Shown: positions 30,938 to 40,533 of the stretch, piece by piece
Numbering within the stretch: the first letter of the stretch is position 1
Layout: each line of letters begins with the position of its first letter
Assembly: GCA_964539925.1 (NCBI GenBank)
Contig: CAZILB010000001.1
Location: 1 to 64,000, forward strand
DNA: 64,000 bases
Origin: DP-20 sp964539925
GTDB lineage: Bacteria; Desulfobacterota; Binatia; UBA9968
Direction of reading: 5' to 3'
The notes under the pieces: model-generated
Told to the model about the DNA's origin: nothing
The model's input: the letters and a program-made list of their open reading frames with translations, nothing else
Databases searched by the model: none
Position numbers and translations under genes: made by a program

Positions 30938-31833
30938 GTACGAACGAATCTCCGGAGCGAAAATAAGCTCCCGGCCGCGCCCAGGAACCAGCCAATGGCG
31001 ACGATCGATGCGGCGCCCGCCGTGTCGAGGAACCACAGTTTACCGGGGAATGCCAACCACCCGCCCAGTGCCGGCAGCTCGTGTTGCAGAAACAAAAACG
31101 CCGCCCAGAGCGCGGCCAAAGACACCGTCGCACCGGCCACGCCTAGAATCATGCCTTCGAGCACGAAGGGCGCTTGAATCAGTTCCTCGGAGGCGCCCAT
31201 CAGCTGCATGATCTCCACCTCGTCCTGGCGCGCGAGAATCGCCAGCTTGGCGGTACTGCCGACGATGAAAAAGGTCGCCAGAAAAAGCACGCCGCCGACA
31301 ACCCATTTGGCCCAACCGACGGCAAGCGCGATCAGCGCCAGGCGTTCGACCCATTGCTGCGGGTAATCGACGTCGGCGATCTCCGGCTCTTTTTCCAGCC
31401 TTTCAGCCAAATGCTTGACCGCTGGACCGTCGCGCCGGTCGACCCTCAGGGTAATTTCAACGGACGCCGGCAAGAGATCGCGCGGCAGACCGTCCAGGAG
31501 CGCTGACTGGTTGCCTAAAACGCTCTTGAAATCGCGCCAGGCTTGCTCCTGATCGGTATATTGGACGCGCTCCACTTCAGGAAAGGCGTTAATCCTAACC
31601 AACAACTTCGGCACGGCGTGAGCGGTCACGTCTTTTTTCAAGTAGGCGGTAATCTGGAGCTGATCGCCCCAACCCTGGAGCCAACCCTCCAGATTGAGTT
31701 GCAACAGAATAAAGGCGCCGAACACGAACAGCGTCATGGCCAGGGTGCCGGAGGTCAGCAAATGGGTCCAGCGCAACTGCCAAAGGCTGCCGCCCACGCG
31801 GCGCACGACAAAGCCGAGCAGGGCCAACTTCAT
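30913..31833 (-). CDS. ftsX: Cell division protein FtsX
   Basis: FtsX is the membrane subunit of the FtsEX ABC-type complex that transmits ATP hydrolysis to periplasmic wall-hydrolase activators. The protein of about 306 residues has one N-terminal transmembrane helix (near 32-52), a periplasmic domain, and three further helices in the C-terminal half (near 165-190, 215-240 and 265-285), the FtsX layout. The ATG at 31833 overlaps the ftsE stop as ATGA. Confidence 0.94.
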   Translation of the reverse strand: MKLALLGFVVRRVGGSLWQLRWTHLLTSGTLAMTLFVFGAFILLQLNLEGWLQGWGDQLQITAYLKKDVTAHAVPKLLVRINAFPEVERVQYTDQEQAWRDFKSVLGNQSALLDGLPRDLLPASVEITLRVDRRDGPAVKHLAERLEKEPEIADVDYPQQWVERLALIALAVGWAKWVVGGVLFLATFFIVGSTAKLAILARQDEVEIMQLMGASEELIQAPFVLEGMILGVAGATVSLAALWAAFLFLQHELPALGGWLAFPGKLWFLDTAGAASIVAIGWFLGAAGSLFSLRRFVRTWRPVRGL

Positions 31834-32519
31834 GGGGACAACCCCACGCTCTTCGCCCGGCACAAATCTTCGACCAGGGCCCCCCGCTCCAGCGAGATCA
31901 CGCGGGTGCCGAAGCGGTTGATCATGCGGCGATCGTGCGTCGCAATCACCACCGTGGCGCCCTTGTCGCGAAGCTTTAAAAACAACCGCAGAGTCTCGGC
32001 GGCCGCTTCTGCGTCCAGGTTGCCCGTGGGTTCGTCGGCGAGCAGCAGCATGGGATCGTTCACCAGCGCACGGGCAATAATGACCCGCTGTTGCTCTCCG
32101 GCGGAGAGCGCCGCGGGGACGGCGTGGCCGCGGTCTTTTAATCCGAGCTCGCGCAGTAGCTGGTACGCCCTGACACGGCTCTCCCTTCTAGAGATCCCGA
32201 TCACGTCGGCCGCCAGAGCCACGTTCTCCAAAACGGTGGACTTGGGGAGCAATCTGAATTCCTGAAAGACCAAACCGATACTTCGCCTGAGCCGCGCGAC
32301 TCCCCTGCTTGCCAAACCCGTGATGTCGGTGCCGTCGATCAGGATCTCGCCGGAACTCACCTCTTCATCTCTGAAGAGCAGTTTAAGCAGCGTTGACTTG
32401 CCCGCGCCGCTCGGTCCGGTGATAAACGCCACCTCTCCTTTGTCGATTTCGAAACTGATGTCGGTCAGCGCCCGGCAGTCCGGCGCATATACTTTCGACA
32501 CGTGGCGGAGCTCAATCAT
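31830..32519 (-). CDS. ftsE: Cell division ATP-binding protein FtsE
   Basis: FtsE is the cytoplasmic ATPase of the FtsEX complex. The 229-residue protein carries Walker A GPSGAGKST, the Q-loop VFQEFRLLP, the signature LSAGEQQR (Ala for the usual Gly), Walker B LLLADEPTGNLD and the H-loop ATHDRRMI. It is the first gene of ftsE-ftsX-envC-ctpA, diverging from the radical SAM gene across a 158-base region. Confidence 0.96.
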   Translation of the reverse strand: MIELRHVSKVYAPDCRALTDISFEIDKGEVAFITGPSGAGKSTLLKLLFRDEEVSSGEILIDGTDITGLASRGVARLRRSIGLVFQEFRLLPKSTVLENVALAADVIGISRRESRVRAYQLLRELGLKDRGHAVPAALSAGEQQRVIIARALVNDPMLLLADEPTGNLDAEAAAETLRLFLKLRDKGATVVIATHDRRMINRFGTRVISLERGALVEDLCRAKSVGLSP

Positions 32520-32569
32520 CTAAACTGAAATTCCGCAATTAAAATCTATATTTACCGAAAAAAATCAAC

Positions 32570-32598
32570 TTGACATGCAAGAGGGCGGTTGTTAGAGT
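32570..32598 (+). promoter_or_regulatory. Strong sigma-70 promoter of the radical SAM gene
   Basis: A perfect TTGACA (32570-32575) is followed after exactly 17 bases by TAGAGT (32593-32598), four of six matches to TATAAT. This puts transcription start near 32605, about 70 bases before the preferred start codon. It is among the best promoter matches in the window. Confidence 0.7.
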
Positions 32599-32677
32599 TG
32601 TGGGAGTCTAAATTTCACTCATTTATCTATAAAAGATGCAGCACCGACTTACAAGCACTTCGGAGAGGACGGCGCCG

Positions 32678-34888
32678 ATGCTCGGGACAATGAGAAAATT
32701 GCACATCGTGTTGATCAAGCCTTCTAAGTACGACGACGAGGGCTACGTGATCCGTTTTTGGAAAGGCGTCCTGCCGAGCAACACGCTCAACGTTTTGCAC
32801 GGCCTCACCGAAGACGTAAAAGCGCGGCGCGTGTTCGGCGAGTTGCCGATCGAAGTGACGACCTTCGATGAAACAGCAGAAAAGGTCCCGCTCAAGAAAA
32901 TCATTCGCTGGAGCAAGGAGGCCGGCACCAAGCTGCTGGTCTGCCTGGTCGGCGTCCAGACCAACCAGTTTCCCCGCGCGGTCGACATGGCGAGGGTCTT
33001 CCGCGCCGAAGGCATCACCGTGATCATGGGCGGTTTTCATACGAGCGGCACCATCAACATGCTGAGCCCTGAGGAGCCCGACATCCAGGAGCTGTTTCGC
33101 GACGGCATCTGCGTGGTCTCCGGCGAAGTGGAAGGGAAATGGGACGGCATTCTGTCGGACTTTTTACAGGGGCAGCTAAAGCCGCTCTATAGCTTTGCCC
33201 AGGATCTGCAAAATCTCGTCGACATCGAAACCGCGCCTCTGCCGCGATCCAGCGCCAAGACGATGAAGCATTTCGCCTATCCGAGCTTCGCCACCGCCGA
33301 CACCTCTCGCGGCTGCCCCTTCGCCTGCAGTTTCTGCACGATCATCAATGTGCAGGGGCGCAAGATGCGCGAGCGCAGCCCCCAGAGCATCGCCGCGATG
33401 ATGCGGCGGAACTATTTGGACCACGGGCTCTCTTTTTATTTTTTCACCGACGACAACTTTGCACGCAAGAAACTCTGGCGCGAGACCTTTGAGGAAATCA
33501 TCAAACTTCGCGAAGAGGGCCTGGACGTAAGCTTCATGATGCAGGTCGACTTGGCCAAAAAGCCCAGGGACTTCGTGCCGCTGGCAGCCAGGGCCGGCTG
33601 TACCCAGGTATTCATCGGCATGGAGAGCGTCAACCCGCAAAATCTCGAGGCCGAAGGCAAAAAGCAGAATAAGGTCGAAGAATACCGCAGCATCATCAGA
33701 GAATGGCACGATGCCGGCGTCTTGGTGCACACGGGCTATATCATCGGCTTACCGTGGGACACGAAGGCACAGGTTGCCGAGGACATGCGCTTCTTGAAAG
33801 ACGAAGTCGGCCCCGACCAGGCGTCTTTCTTTATGCTCACGCCGCTGCCCGGGTCCCATGACCACCGCGAGATGAAAAAGCGCGGCGAATGGATGGACCC
33901 TGATTTTAACAAGCGCGACTCGTTTCACGCCACCATCAGCCACCCGCGCATGAGCGCCGAGGATTGGAGCGAAGCCTACGAAGACGCCTGGAAGACGTTT
34001 TACAGCAAAGAAAACATGATCAAAAATCTGTCGCGCTGGTCGCATTGGCCCAAGAACTATTGGAACCTGATGTCGGTCTATTTCTGGTACAAGAATGCCG
34101 CGCTCATCGAGAAACAGCATCCGATGGTGGCGGGGTTTTTCCGCTTGAAGGATCGCACCGCGCGCCGGCCCGGCTACGCCGTGGATTCCTTTCCCGTGCA
34201 CCTGGCGAAGCGCGCCAAGGAAATCACGTCTTTGCTGATTACCTGGGCCAAGTTCCTCAAGGAAATGGAAGAAGTCTGGCTGCAAACCCGCAAAAAGAGC
34301 GAAATCGAAGAGCGCTGGCTGGAGCAGATTCAGCATATTCAGGCCGAGATCTGGCAGGTGCTAAGAATTGGGGAAATCCAAAAACTCTACAATAGCGCCA
34401 AGGAAACGCTGCCGGAGCGGGCGCGGGCGCTGCTCGAACCGCTGGATGATCTTTCCTCGCGGGTCATGTCCAGCCCCGGCGATCTTAATCGCTTTTTGAA
34501 ACAGTGGGACAAGTTGTGCCACCGCATCCAGAAAAAAATGCGCCCCTCGGAGAGCGAAGCGGTGCGCCGCCTGTTCGACGAGATTCAAAACGTTCAGCCC
34601 GGCACTCGGCTCGGCGACCGCGTGCAGGAATGGCAAAGAGCCTACGCCCAATTGAAGTTTCATCTGCCATCAAAGACCCCTAGGAGTCTGATCAGGTTCG
34701 ACGCAATCAACAACCAGGTGGTTTATTCGCGCCAGGATTTGCAGCGCGTTTGGTCGCAGACTTTGCACAACTTGCGCCGGTTGAAACTCTGGCAGATTCA
34801 CCCCTGGAGATTTACCAAGGCAGTGGTGCAGGAGTTCCACCTGACGACCGCCTTTGCCGCCAATTTCAGGGAGTCTTCCAAGCAATAG
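32678..34888 (+). CDS. Cobalamin-binding-type radical SAM protein with large C-terminal extension
   Basis: This protein of about 736 residues combines an N-terminal B12-binding-like Rossmann domain (about 5-160, with VIMGGFHTSG but no DxHxxG motif), a radical SAM core with the cluster cysteines 213, 217 and 220 in RGCPFACSFC, and about 280 C-terminal residues that match no family I recognise. The C-terminal part is helical and rich in Trp, Arg and Lys. The ATG at 32678 is preferred because GGAGAGGA lies nine bases upstream; ATGs at 32636 and 32690 are alternatives. It is a single gene with its own promoter, convergent with a SirB1-type gene. Substrate is unknown. Confidence 0.88.
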   Translation: MLGTMRKLHIVLIKPSKYDDEGYVIRFWKGVLPSNTLNVLHGLTEDVKARRVFGELPIEVTTFDETAEKVPLKKIIRWSKEAGTKLLVCLVGVQTNQFPRAVDMARVFRAEGITVIMGGFHTSGTINMLSPEEPDIQELFRDGICVVSGEVEGKWDGILSDFLQGQLKPLYSFAQDLQNLVDIETAPLPRSSAKTMKHFAYPSFATADTSRGCPFACSFCTIINVQGRKMRERSPQSIAAMMRRNYLDHGLSFYFFTDDNFARKKLWRETFEEIIKLREEGLDVSFMMQVDLAKKPRDFVPLAARAGCTQVFIGMESVNPQNLEAEGKKQNKVEEYRSIIREWHDAGVLVHTGYIIGLPWDTKAQVAEDMRFLKDEVGPDQASFFMLTPLPGSHDHREMKKRGEWMDPDFNKRDSFHATISHPRMSAEDWSEAYEDAWKTFYSKENMIKNLSRWSHWPKNYWNLMSVYFWYKNAALIEKQHPMVAGFFRLKDRTARRPGYAVDSFPVHLAKRAKEITSLLITWAKFLKEMEEVWLQTRKKSEIEERWLEQIQHIQAEIWQVLRIGEIQKLYNSAKETLPERARALLEPLDDLSSRVMSSPGDLNRFLKQWDKLCHRIQKKMRPSESEAVRRLFDEIQNVQPGTRLGDRVQEWQRAYAQLKFHLPSKTPRSLIRFDAINNQVVYSRQDLQRVWSQTLHNLRRLKLWQIHPWRFTKAVVQEFHLTTAFAANFRESSKQ

Positions 34889-35024
34889 AGCCTCCAGTCG
34901 CTTGCATAACCGCGCACTGCGGCCCTGCTGGTCTTCTATCCATGCCCGGTTACTTTTAACATTTCCGCGATTCGTGATCGCTGCTCGCGTTCACGCCACC
35001 ATCACGATTCCTGCGCACGTGGCC

Positions 35025-35858
35025 TCAGTGTAGCGTCGTCGCTTGTCGGCCCAACTGGATGATCTGCTCGCGAATCGCTCCGGCATCCTCAGCGTGGGGC
35101 GCCAATTGCAGGTAGGTTTGGAAATCCTCGCGCGCCTGAGCGGCGCACTCCAATCTCACATAAACCATGCCGCGATCCCGAAAATCGACCGCCGATCCGG
35201 AGTCGAGGATTATCAAGCGGTCGAAAACGGAGAGGCATTTCACCAGATCGTTTTTTTTCAGATAAACCGCCCGCAAGTTGCCGAGCATTCTTTTGAGAAT
35301 TTGTTTTTTCGAGACCGGATGGAGAAGCTCCGACGTCAACTTAACGTGGCCGCCGTACAAGTCGCGCAGCATGCACTCCAGATCGCTGCGCGACCGCAGT
35401 GCGCCGCCGCTAAACGGATCGATGACGACCTCTTCGCCCGGGCGCCTGCATCGAACAAGGAAATGGCCCGGAAAGCCGACACCGGCGAGGTCCATTCCGA
35501 CTCTTCGGCCGATTTCGATGAAGAGCACGGAAAGCGAAATGGGAATTCCCGTTTTTCGCTCCAGGACTTCGTTCAAAAAGCTGTTTTTGGGATCGTAGTA
35601 ATCGTCGCGATTGCCGCAAAAACCATGCTCGGTAAAAAGCACATGGTTGAGTGCGGCAAGCGTACGGTGATCATCGGCTTCGGCCCCGGCGCGATGCGCC
35701 ACTTGAACGGCCAGCTCATCGATGCGGATAAGATACGCGGAAAGATCGAGATTGGGATAATCGGGCAGCGCGATCGTCAAAGCCGCGCGACCGAGGTCGA
35801 TTTGCGCTTCCGGTCGGTCGACGGCCTGACGAAAGGCTTGATAAGGATCGGTAACCAA
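35025..35858 (-). CDS. SirB1 family transglutaminase-like/TPR protein
   Basis: This 277-residue protein belongs to the SirB1 family. A transglutaminase-like N-terminal part carries LNHVLFTEHGFCGNRDDYYD, GIPISLSVLFIEIGRRVGMD and GFPGHFLVR, and a C-terminal helical TPR-like region follows. Family function is not established. Initiation must be at the TTG (35858), because a TGA lies upstream in frame and the next Met is far downstream. It begins 13 bases after the ThDP enzyme, so the two are co-transcribed. Confidence 0.86.
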   Translation of the reverse strand: MVTDPYQAFRQAVDRPEAQIDLGRAALTIALPDYPNLDLSAYLIRIDELAVQVAHRAGAEADDHRTLAALNHVLFTEHGFCGNRDDYYDPKNSFLNEVLERKTGIPISLSVLFIEIGRRVGMDLAGVGFPGHFLVRCRRPGEEVVIDPFSGGALRSRSDLECMLRDLYGGHVKLTSELLHPVSKKQILKRMLGNLRAVYLKKNDLVKCLSVFDRLIILDSGSAVDFRDRGMVYVRLECAAQAREDFQTYLQLAPHAEDAGAIREQIIQLGRQATTLH

Positions 35859-35871
35859 CTTGTCGATGGGC

Positions 35872-37641
35872 TTACCGCGGTTCGGCGATCACGTCGACGA
35901 GATAGGGCAATTGCTTCTCTTTGACGTACTTGACGCCCCGCTCGATCGCCGGGCGCAGATCGGCGGGGTTCACCACCGGACCTTCGCCTTGGACCCCGAA
36001 AGACTTGGCCATGGTCGCGAAGTCGATGGCCGGATCGTCCACGTGGGTGCCGATGCCGGCGTTCTCCACCGGGCGTTTGCGGAACTTGGCGACCTCGATG
36101 CCATGCTCCTCGGAGTTGTAGTACGACTGGTTGTTATGCATGACCATCAAGAGCGGAATGCGGTGCTTGGCCGCCGTCCAAAGCGCGCTTGAAGTCATCA
36201 GCATGTCGCCGTCGGACTGGATCGCCACGGCGAGTTGACCGTTGCCCTTGAGCGCCAGCGCCGCGCCGATGGATGCGCCGGGTCCATAGCCGAGACCCGC
36301 GCCGCCGCTGCCGCCGAGGGACTGATTCGGCTTGGTAAAATCCCACAGACGGCGCGTCCAGCCATTGGATGTGCCGTTAACCAGCACCCAGTCTTCGCGC
36401 CTGACCGCCTCGCCCACTTCCAACCCCAACCAGGCGGTGGAGATTTCCTTCTGCGAGCCTTTGGCCTCGGCATCTGCGCGCCATTTGGCGCGGCGGTTCT
36501 TGTGCTTTTCCGCCAACTCCTTCTGGCGCGCTTCGATGGCGGCTTTCTTCTTGGCATCGTTGCCGAGCAGCTCGCGGCATAAGCGGGTAAGTTCCGGCAC
36601 CGCCGCCGCGGTATCCGCGCTCATCGGCACATCGATAGGCTGCAGCGCCTGGTAGTCATTGGCCCAAGAATGGACCAGCATGTCGTTCATCGAGATGCTG
36701 GCGATCTTCACCGAAGGCGAAGTGATGTATTCGCAATTGCGGGTTTGCTTGCTCACCGTGGTCAGCGAGCCGAACAGATCGGCCACATCGAGAGCCAGGA
36801 TAAAATCGGCTTTCTGGAGTATCTCCCGCGCGCCGTCGGTGACGTCCAGCGGATGATTCGACGGAAAGTTGAAGCGCGCGCCCTTGTCGACCACGGGCAC
36901 GGCCAGCAATTCCGCCAACTGAATCAGCGCTGGCACCGTTTTGGGATTGCGTCCGAGGCTGTCCGCGATGATGATCGGGCACTGCGCATTGACCAGCATC
37001 TCTGCGGCGCGGCGCAAAGACTCCGGGTTCGCCTGCATCGGCGCCGGCGCGGAGTAACGATTCACATCCGGGATATCGAACGCACTGGTCAGTGCGTCCT
37101 CCTGAATGTCGGCATCGTAGTTGATATAAACGGGCGCCGTCGGGTCGGTGGTTGCGATCCGATAGCCGCGAATAAACGAATCCGGCACATCGGCCAGCGA
37201 ATACGGCTGGTCGTCCCACTTGGTGTAGTCGCGCACCTGGTTGCCCTGCACGAGCGCGGTGTGAATCCAGTCGATGCGCGGACGGCGACGTTTGGAATTC
37301 ATCGGTCCCGTACCGCCGAGCACCATCATCGGCACCCGGTCGATGTAGGCGTTGAAAATCGCCATGCTGGCGTGCTGCAAGCCGACCATGTTGTGCGCGA
37401 TGGCGATCATCGGTTTATTTTTCGCCTTGGCGTAGCCATGGGCCACGGCCACCGATATTTCCTCGTGGTGGCAAAAGATCACTTCCGGCTTGTAGTTGCC
37501 GCCGTAGTTGACGATCGAGTCGTGAATGCCGCGAAAAGTCGCGCCCGGGTTAAAGGCCGCATACTCGATATCGAAAGCCTTCATCAAGTCGACGACCACA
37601 TCGGAACCGTACTGAGGTTGTTTTTTTTCTACTCTGGACAC
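35872..37641 (-). CDS. Thiamine-diphosphate-dependent enzyme, acetolactate synthase-like
   Basis: This is a three-domain ThDP enzyme of 589 residues in the acetolactate synthase/benzoylformate decarboxylase superfamily. The activating Glu is in FCHHEEISVAVAHGYAKA, and the cofactor motif begins SDGDMLMTSSALW and ends near HNNQSYYN. The middle domain fits the DHS-like fold. The start is a GTG with GGAGG eight bases upstream. It does not look like the biosynthetic IlvB enzyme and no small subunit gene is nearby. It lies 73 bases downstream of a 6PGDH-like dehydrogenase, suggesting a two-step pathway on an unknown 2-oxo or hydroxy acid. Confidence 0.87.
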   Translation of the reverse strand: MSRVEKKQPQYGSDVVVDLMKAFDIEYAAFNPGATFRGIHDSIVNYGGNYKPEVIFCHHEEISVAVAHGYAKAKNKPMIAIAHNMVGLQHASMAIFNAYIDRVPMMVLGGTGPMNSKRRRPRIDWIHTALVQGNQVRDYTKWDDQPYSLADVPDSFIRGYRIATTDPTAPVYINYDADIQEDALTSAFDIPDVNRYSAPAPMQANPESLRRAAEMLVNAQCPIIIADSLGRNPKTVPALIQLAELLAVPVVDKGARFNFPSNHPLDVTDGAREILQKADFILALDVADLFGSLTTVSKQTRNCEYITSPSVKIASISMNDMLVHSWANDYQALQPIDVPMSADTAAAVPELTRLCRELLGNDAKKKAAIEARQKELAEKHKNRRAKWRADAEAKGSQKEISTAWLGLEVGEAVRREDWVLVNGTSNGWTRRLWDFTKPNQSLGGSGGAGLGYGPGASIGAALALKGNGQLAVAIQSDGDMLMTSSALWTAAKHRIPLLMVMHNNQSYYNSEEHGIEVAKFRKRPVENAGIGTHVDDPAIDFATMAKSFGVQGEGPVVNPADLRPAIERGVKYVKEKQLPYLVDVIAEPR

Positions 37642-37714
37642 CTTGGAAGTCCTCCCTCAAAAATATGTTTGAAATTCCATAACAGGAATCCGCCGCTCTG
37701 GCTAGAGGGGCCGG

Positions 37715-38623
37715 TCAATAATTCTTATCTCCGGCGTTTAGCCGCAGCAGGCCCTTCTGATAGAAAAGTTCAAGCGTCTCCGAAAGGTCCCCCTGGCGCG
37801 CGCCGTCGTCCGATGCCCGCCCGGTGTCGAGGGCGGCGATCGCTTCCAACACTTTTTGCGCCGCCGGCGCCATGAAGGATTCCAAACCGTTGTGGTTAAA
37901 GGTTCTCTTGAGCTCATCCATCTCCTCAGCCCGCCGGCCGGCGTGAATGCGCAAACCGATGATGCTTGACGAGACTTTATCGAGCAGACCAGGAAAGCTT
38001 TCTTCGTACTGCGCCCGCACTTCTTCGAGCAAGCCGAAACGGCGCGCGCCCATCAAAAGCTCGCAAAACAGGCCCTGCAATCCCTTGGTGAGCCCGGCGT
38101 ATACCACTTTGAACGCCGAGGCCTGATTGGTATTCGGGCCGAGCACTTTGATCGGAATCTTGAAAGATTCCAACGCTTGCATGCGCGCGGCATCGGCACC
38201 GGAAACGTAGACGATCGTCCCCTTGCCCATCCTGGACGCCGAGCCGATGATGCAGCCATCGATGAAATTTACCCGCGCCGCCGCTAATGTTTTGGCAATC
38301 TCGTCGGCCGTCATCGGCGAGATCGCGTTGGCGTCGAGAAACAAAAGATCCTTTCGTCCTGTTTTGGCCGCGGCTTGCGCCACTTTGGCCGCCACCCGCG
38401 TCGCCGCCGAAGGCACGACGATGGAAACGATCAACTCCGCTTCTTCGACCAATTCCTCCATCGAGGCCATGGATTTCGCGCCGGCGTTTTCGCCGCGCTT
38501 GCGGCTGACCTCGCCGCGGTCCTTATCGTAGGTTAAGACATCCACACCGTGGCTCTTGAGCAATTTGGCCCAGTGAAAGCCCATCTCGCCGATACTCATG
38601 ATACCGATTTTTTGAAACGCCAT
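37715..38623 (-). CDS. 6-phosphogluconate/hydroxyisobutyrate dehydrogenase-like oxidoreductase
   Basis: This is a beta-hydroxyacid dehydrogenase superfamily member of 302 residues. The N-terminal Rossmann fold starts IGIMSIGEMGFHWAKLL. The substrate loop carries IIGSASRMGKG, and the catalytic Lys is probably in SAFKVVYAGLTKG, after which a helical C-terminal domain resembles DUF1932. AAGGAG seven bases before the ATG is a good ribosome site. It leads an operon with the ThDP enzyme and the SirB1-type gene. The substrate cannot be assigned. Confidence 0.85.
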   Translation of the reverse strand: MAFQKIGIMSIGEMGFHWAKLLKSHGVDVLTYDKDRGEVSRKRGENAGAKSMASMEELVEEAELIVSIVVPSAATRVAAKVAQAAAKTGRKDLLFLDANAISPMTADEIAKTLAAARVNFIDGCIIGSASRMGKGTIVYVSGADAARMQALESFKIPIKVLGPNTNQASAFKVVYAGLTKGLQGLFCELLMGARRFGLLEEVRAQYEESFPGLLDKVSSSIIGLRIHAGRRAEEMDELKRTFNHNGLESFMAPAAQKVLEAIAALDTGRASDDGARQGDLSETLELFYQKGLLRLNAGDKNY

Positions 38624-38832
38624 GGAAGTCTCCTTATTTCAAGATTTCACCGCGAACAGGTCTCTTACCGAGGCCCTCTATGACATAACCGGCCGAAGAT
38701 TTAAAGCGGGGCCGTCAACCGGCCGATTCGGCCGCCGTAATCTTGCAACCGCGGCGCGAACTGTTATTTCTATTCGGGCGCGATGCAACGCAGTTTCCGC
38801 GCCACATCAATTTGACCTGAAGGGAATCGTGG

Positions 38833-40188
38833 ATGGAAGCCATCGTCAGGAGCGAAGTTGAAAAGTTCATGCAAGGGCTGATCCGGCGAAACCCCGGCGA
38901 GCTCGAGTTTCATCAGGCGGTGCGCGAGGTCGTCGAATCGCTGATGGCGTTTGTTCTCGAGCACCGACGTTATTACGAGGCCCGCATATTGGAGCGGCTT
39001 ACGGAACCCGATCGAACCGTTATTTTCCGCGTCGACTGGGAGGACGACCAGGGAAATATTCGGTCAAACCGGGCCTGGCGCAGCCAGTTCAATAATGCCA
39101 TCGGTCCCTACAAAGGCGGTCTGCGCTTTCATCCCAGCGTCAATCTGTCGGTGCTAAAATTTCTCGGCTTCGAGCAGATCTTTAAAAACTCGCTGACCGG
39201 TTTACCGATGGGCGGCGCCAAGGGCGGATCGAACTTCGACCCAAAAGGTAAAAGCGATCGCGAGGTGATGCGATTTTGCCAGTCGATGATGACCGAGCTG
39301 TTTCGTCATATCGGCGAAGACACCGATGTGCCTGCCGGCGATATCGGCGTCGGCGCCCGCGAGATTGGCTACCTATTCGGACAATTCAAGCGCCTGGCCA
39401 ATCGGGTCACCGGTACCTTGACCGGCAAAGGTCTCGACTTCGGCGGCAGTTTAATCCGCACCGAAGCCACGGGCTACGGCTGCGTTTATTTTTGCGAAAA
39501 CATGCTCAGCCATCGCGGTGATTCCCTCGAGGGAAAAAGCTGTGCGATTTCCGGTTCCGGCAACGTCGCCATCTATTGCGCCGAAAAAGCTCTTCAATGC
39601 GGCGCCAGGGTGCTCACCCTGAGCGACTCCGATGGAACCATCCACGACCCGGACGGCATCAACGAGGGCAAGCTCGCCTTCATCAAGGAGTTGAAAGAGG
39701 TCCGCCGCGGCCGCATCGCCGAATACGCCGCGCAATACCGCTTCGCTCGTTACTATGACGGTAAGCGGCCCTGGGCTGTTCCCTGCGACGCCGCTTTCCC
39801 TTGCGCTACGGAAAATGAAATCAATCTCGAGGACGCCAAACGGCTCGTAGCCAACGGCGTCAAAGTCGTCAGCGAAGGCGCCAACATGCCCACCGACCTT
39901 GACGCCACGCACTACTTTCAGGAAAAAGGTGTGCTCTTTGGCCCTGGAAAAGCGGCCAATGCCGGGGGCGTGGCCGTCTCCGGCCTCGAACAAAGCCAGA
40001 ACGCGCAGCGCCTCAGCTGGTCAAGAATGGAAGTCGACGAGCGACTTCAACAGATCATGCAGGAGATCCACGGCAAATGCCTGCGGTACGGCGGCACCGG
40101 CAACGGCACCGTGGACTACGTCAAAGGCGCCAACATCGGCGGCTTCGTCAAGGTCGCCGATGCCATGCTCGCCTACGGCATTGCATAA
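38833..40188 (+). CDS. gdhA: NADP-specific glutamate dehydrogenase
   Basis: This enzyme interconverts glutamate with 2-oxoglutarate and ammonium. The 451-residue length is typical of the hexameric bacterial NADP type. Conserved landmarks are GPYKGGLRFHPSVNLS, the catalytic Lys in LPMGGAKGGSNFDPKGKS, VPAGDIGVGAREIGYLFG and the nucleotide fold with SGSGNVA. GAAGGGA upstream of the ATG is the ribosome site. The genome therefore has both the low-affinity GDH route and the GS-GOGAT route (gltBD at 1-7 kb) of ammonia assimilation. Confidence 0.96.
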   Translation: MEAIVRSEVEKFMQGLIRRNPGELEFHQAVREVVESLMAFVLEHRRYYEARILERLTEPDRTVIFRVDWEDDQGNIRSNRAWRSQFNNAIGPYKGGLRFHPSVNLSVLKFLGFEQIFKNSLTGLPMGGAKGGSNFDPKGKSDREVMRFCQSMMTELFRHIGEDTDVPAGDIGVGAREIGYLFGQFKRLANRVTGTLTGKGLDFGGSLIRTEATGYGCVYFCENMLSHRGDSLEGKSCAISGSGNVAIYCAEKALQCGARVLTLSDSDGTIHDPDGINEGKLAFIKELKEVRRGRIAEYAAQYRFARYYDGKRPWAVPCDAAFPCATENEINLEDAKRLVANGVKVVSEGANMPTDLDATHYFQEKGVLFGPGKAANAGGVAVSGLEQSQNAQRLSWSRMEVDERLQQIMQEIHGKCLRYGGTGNGTVDYVKGANIGGFVKVADAMLAYGIA

Positions 40189-40533
40189 ATCCGCTTGGCT
40201 CCGCGCGCCCCGGTTTCTTACGGCTCGGCTGTTGAATCGAGATTTAAAAAGTCCTGAACACCCGCGCCAGCCTACGAACGTTCCCCCGTTTCATGTCAAC
40301 GATGTTCGATGAAATTCAGCGGAAGAATCTTCTCCCGCAGCGGCTCTCACTCGCATCTGTGCATGATCGGCACATGGCCGACCCCATAATCATTCGTCGC
40401 CGCGCGTTCGTGACAAGGGGCGCATCAATTTTACAGTGGATCGACAGCGTCCAATGGACTTTGAGCGCCCAGCTACGGGACTCGATCGGTGTCGCTACGC
40501 CGCACGGAGAGAAAAAATAGATTGCTCTCTGCA
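40189..40533. other. Intergenic region between gdhA and tRNA-Leu
   Basis: I see no supported gene, RNA or strong hairpin in these 345 bases. Short open frames on both strands have neither ribosome sites nor recognisable sequence. Confidence 0.5.

Noticed and set aside
36670..37875. A 401-codon plus-strand frame opposite the ThDP enzyme
   Set aside because: It is a shadow of a gene with intact cofactor motifs and contains no recognisable domain.
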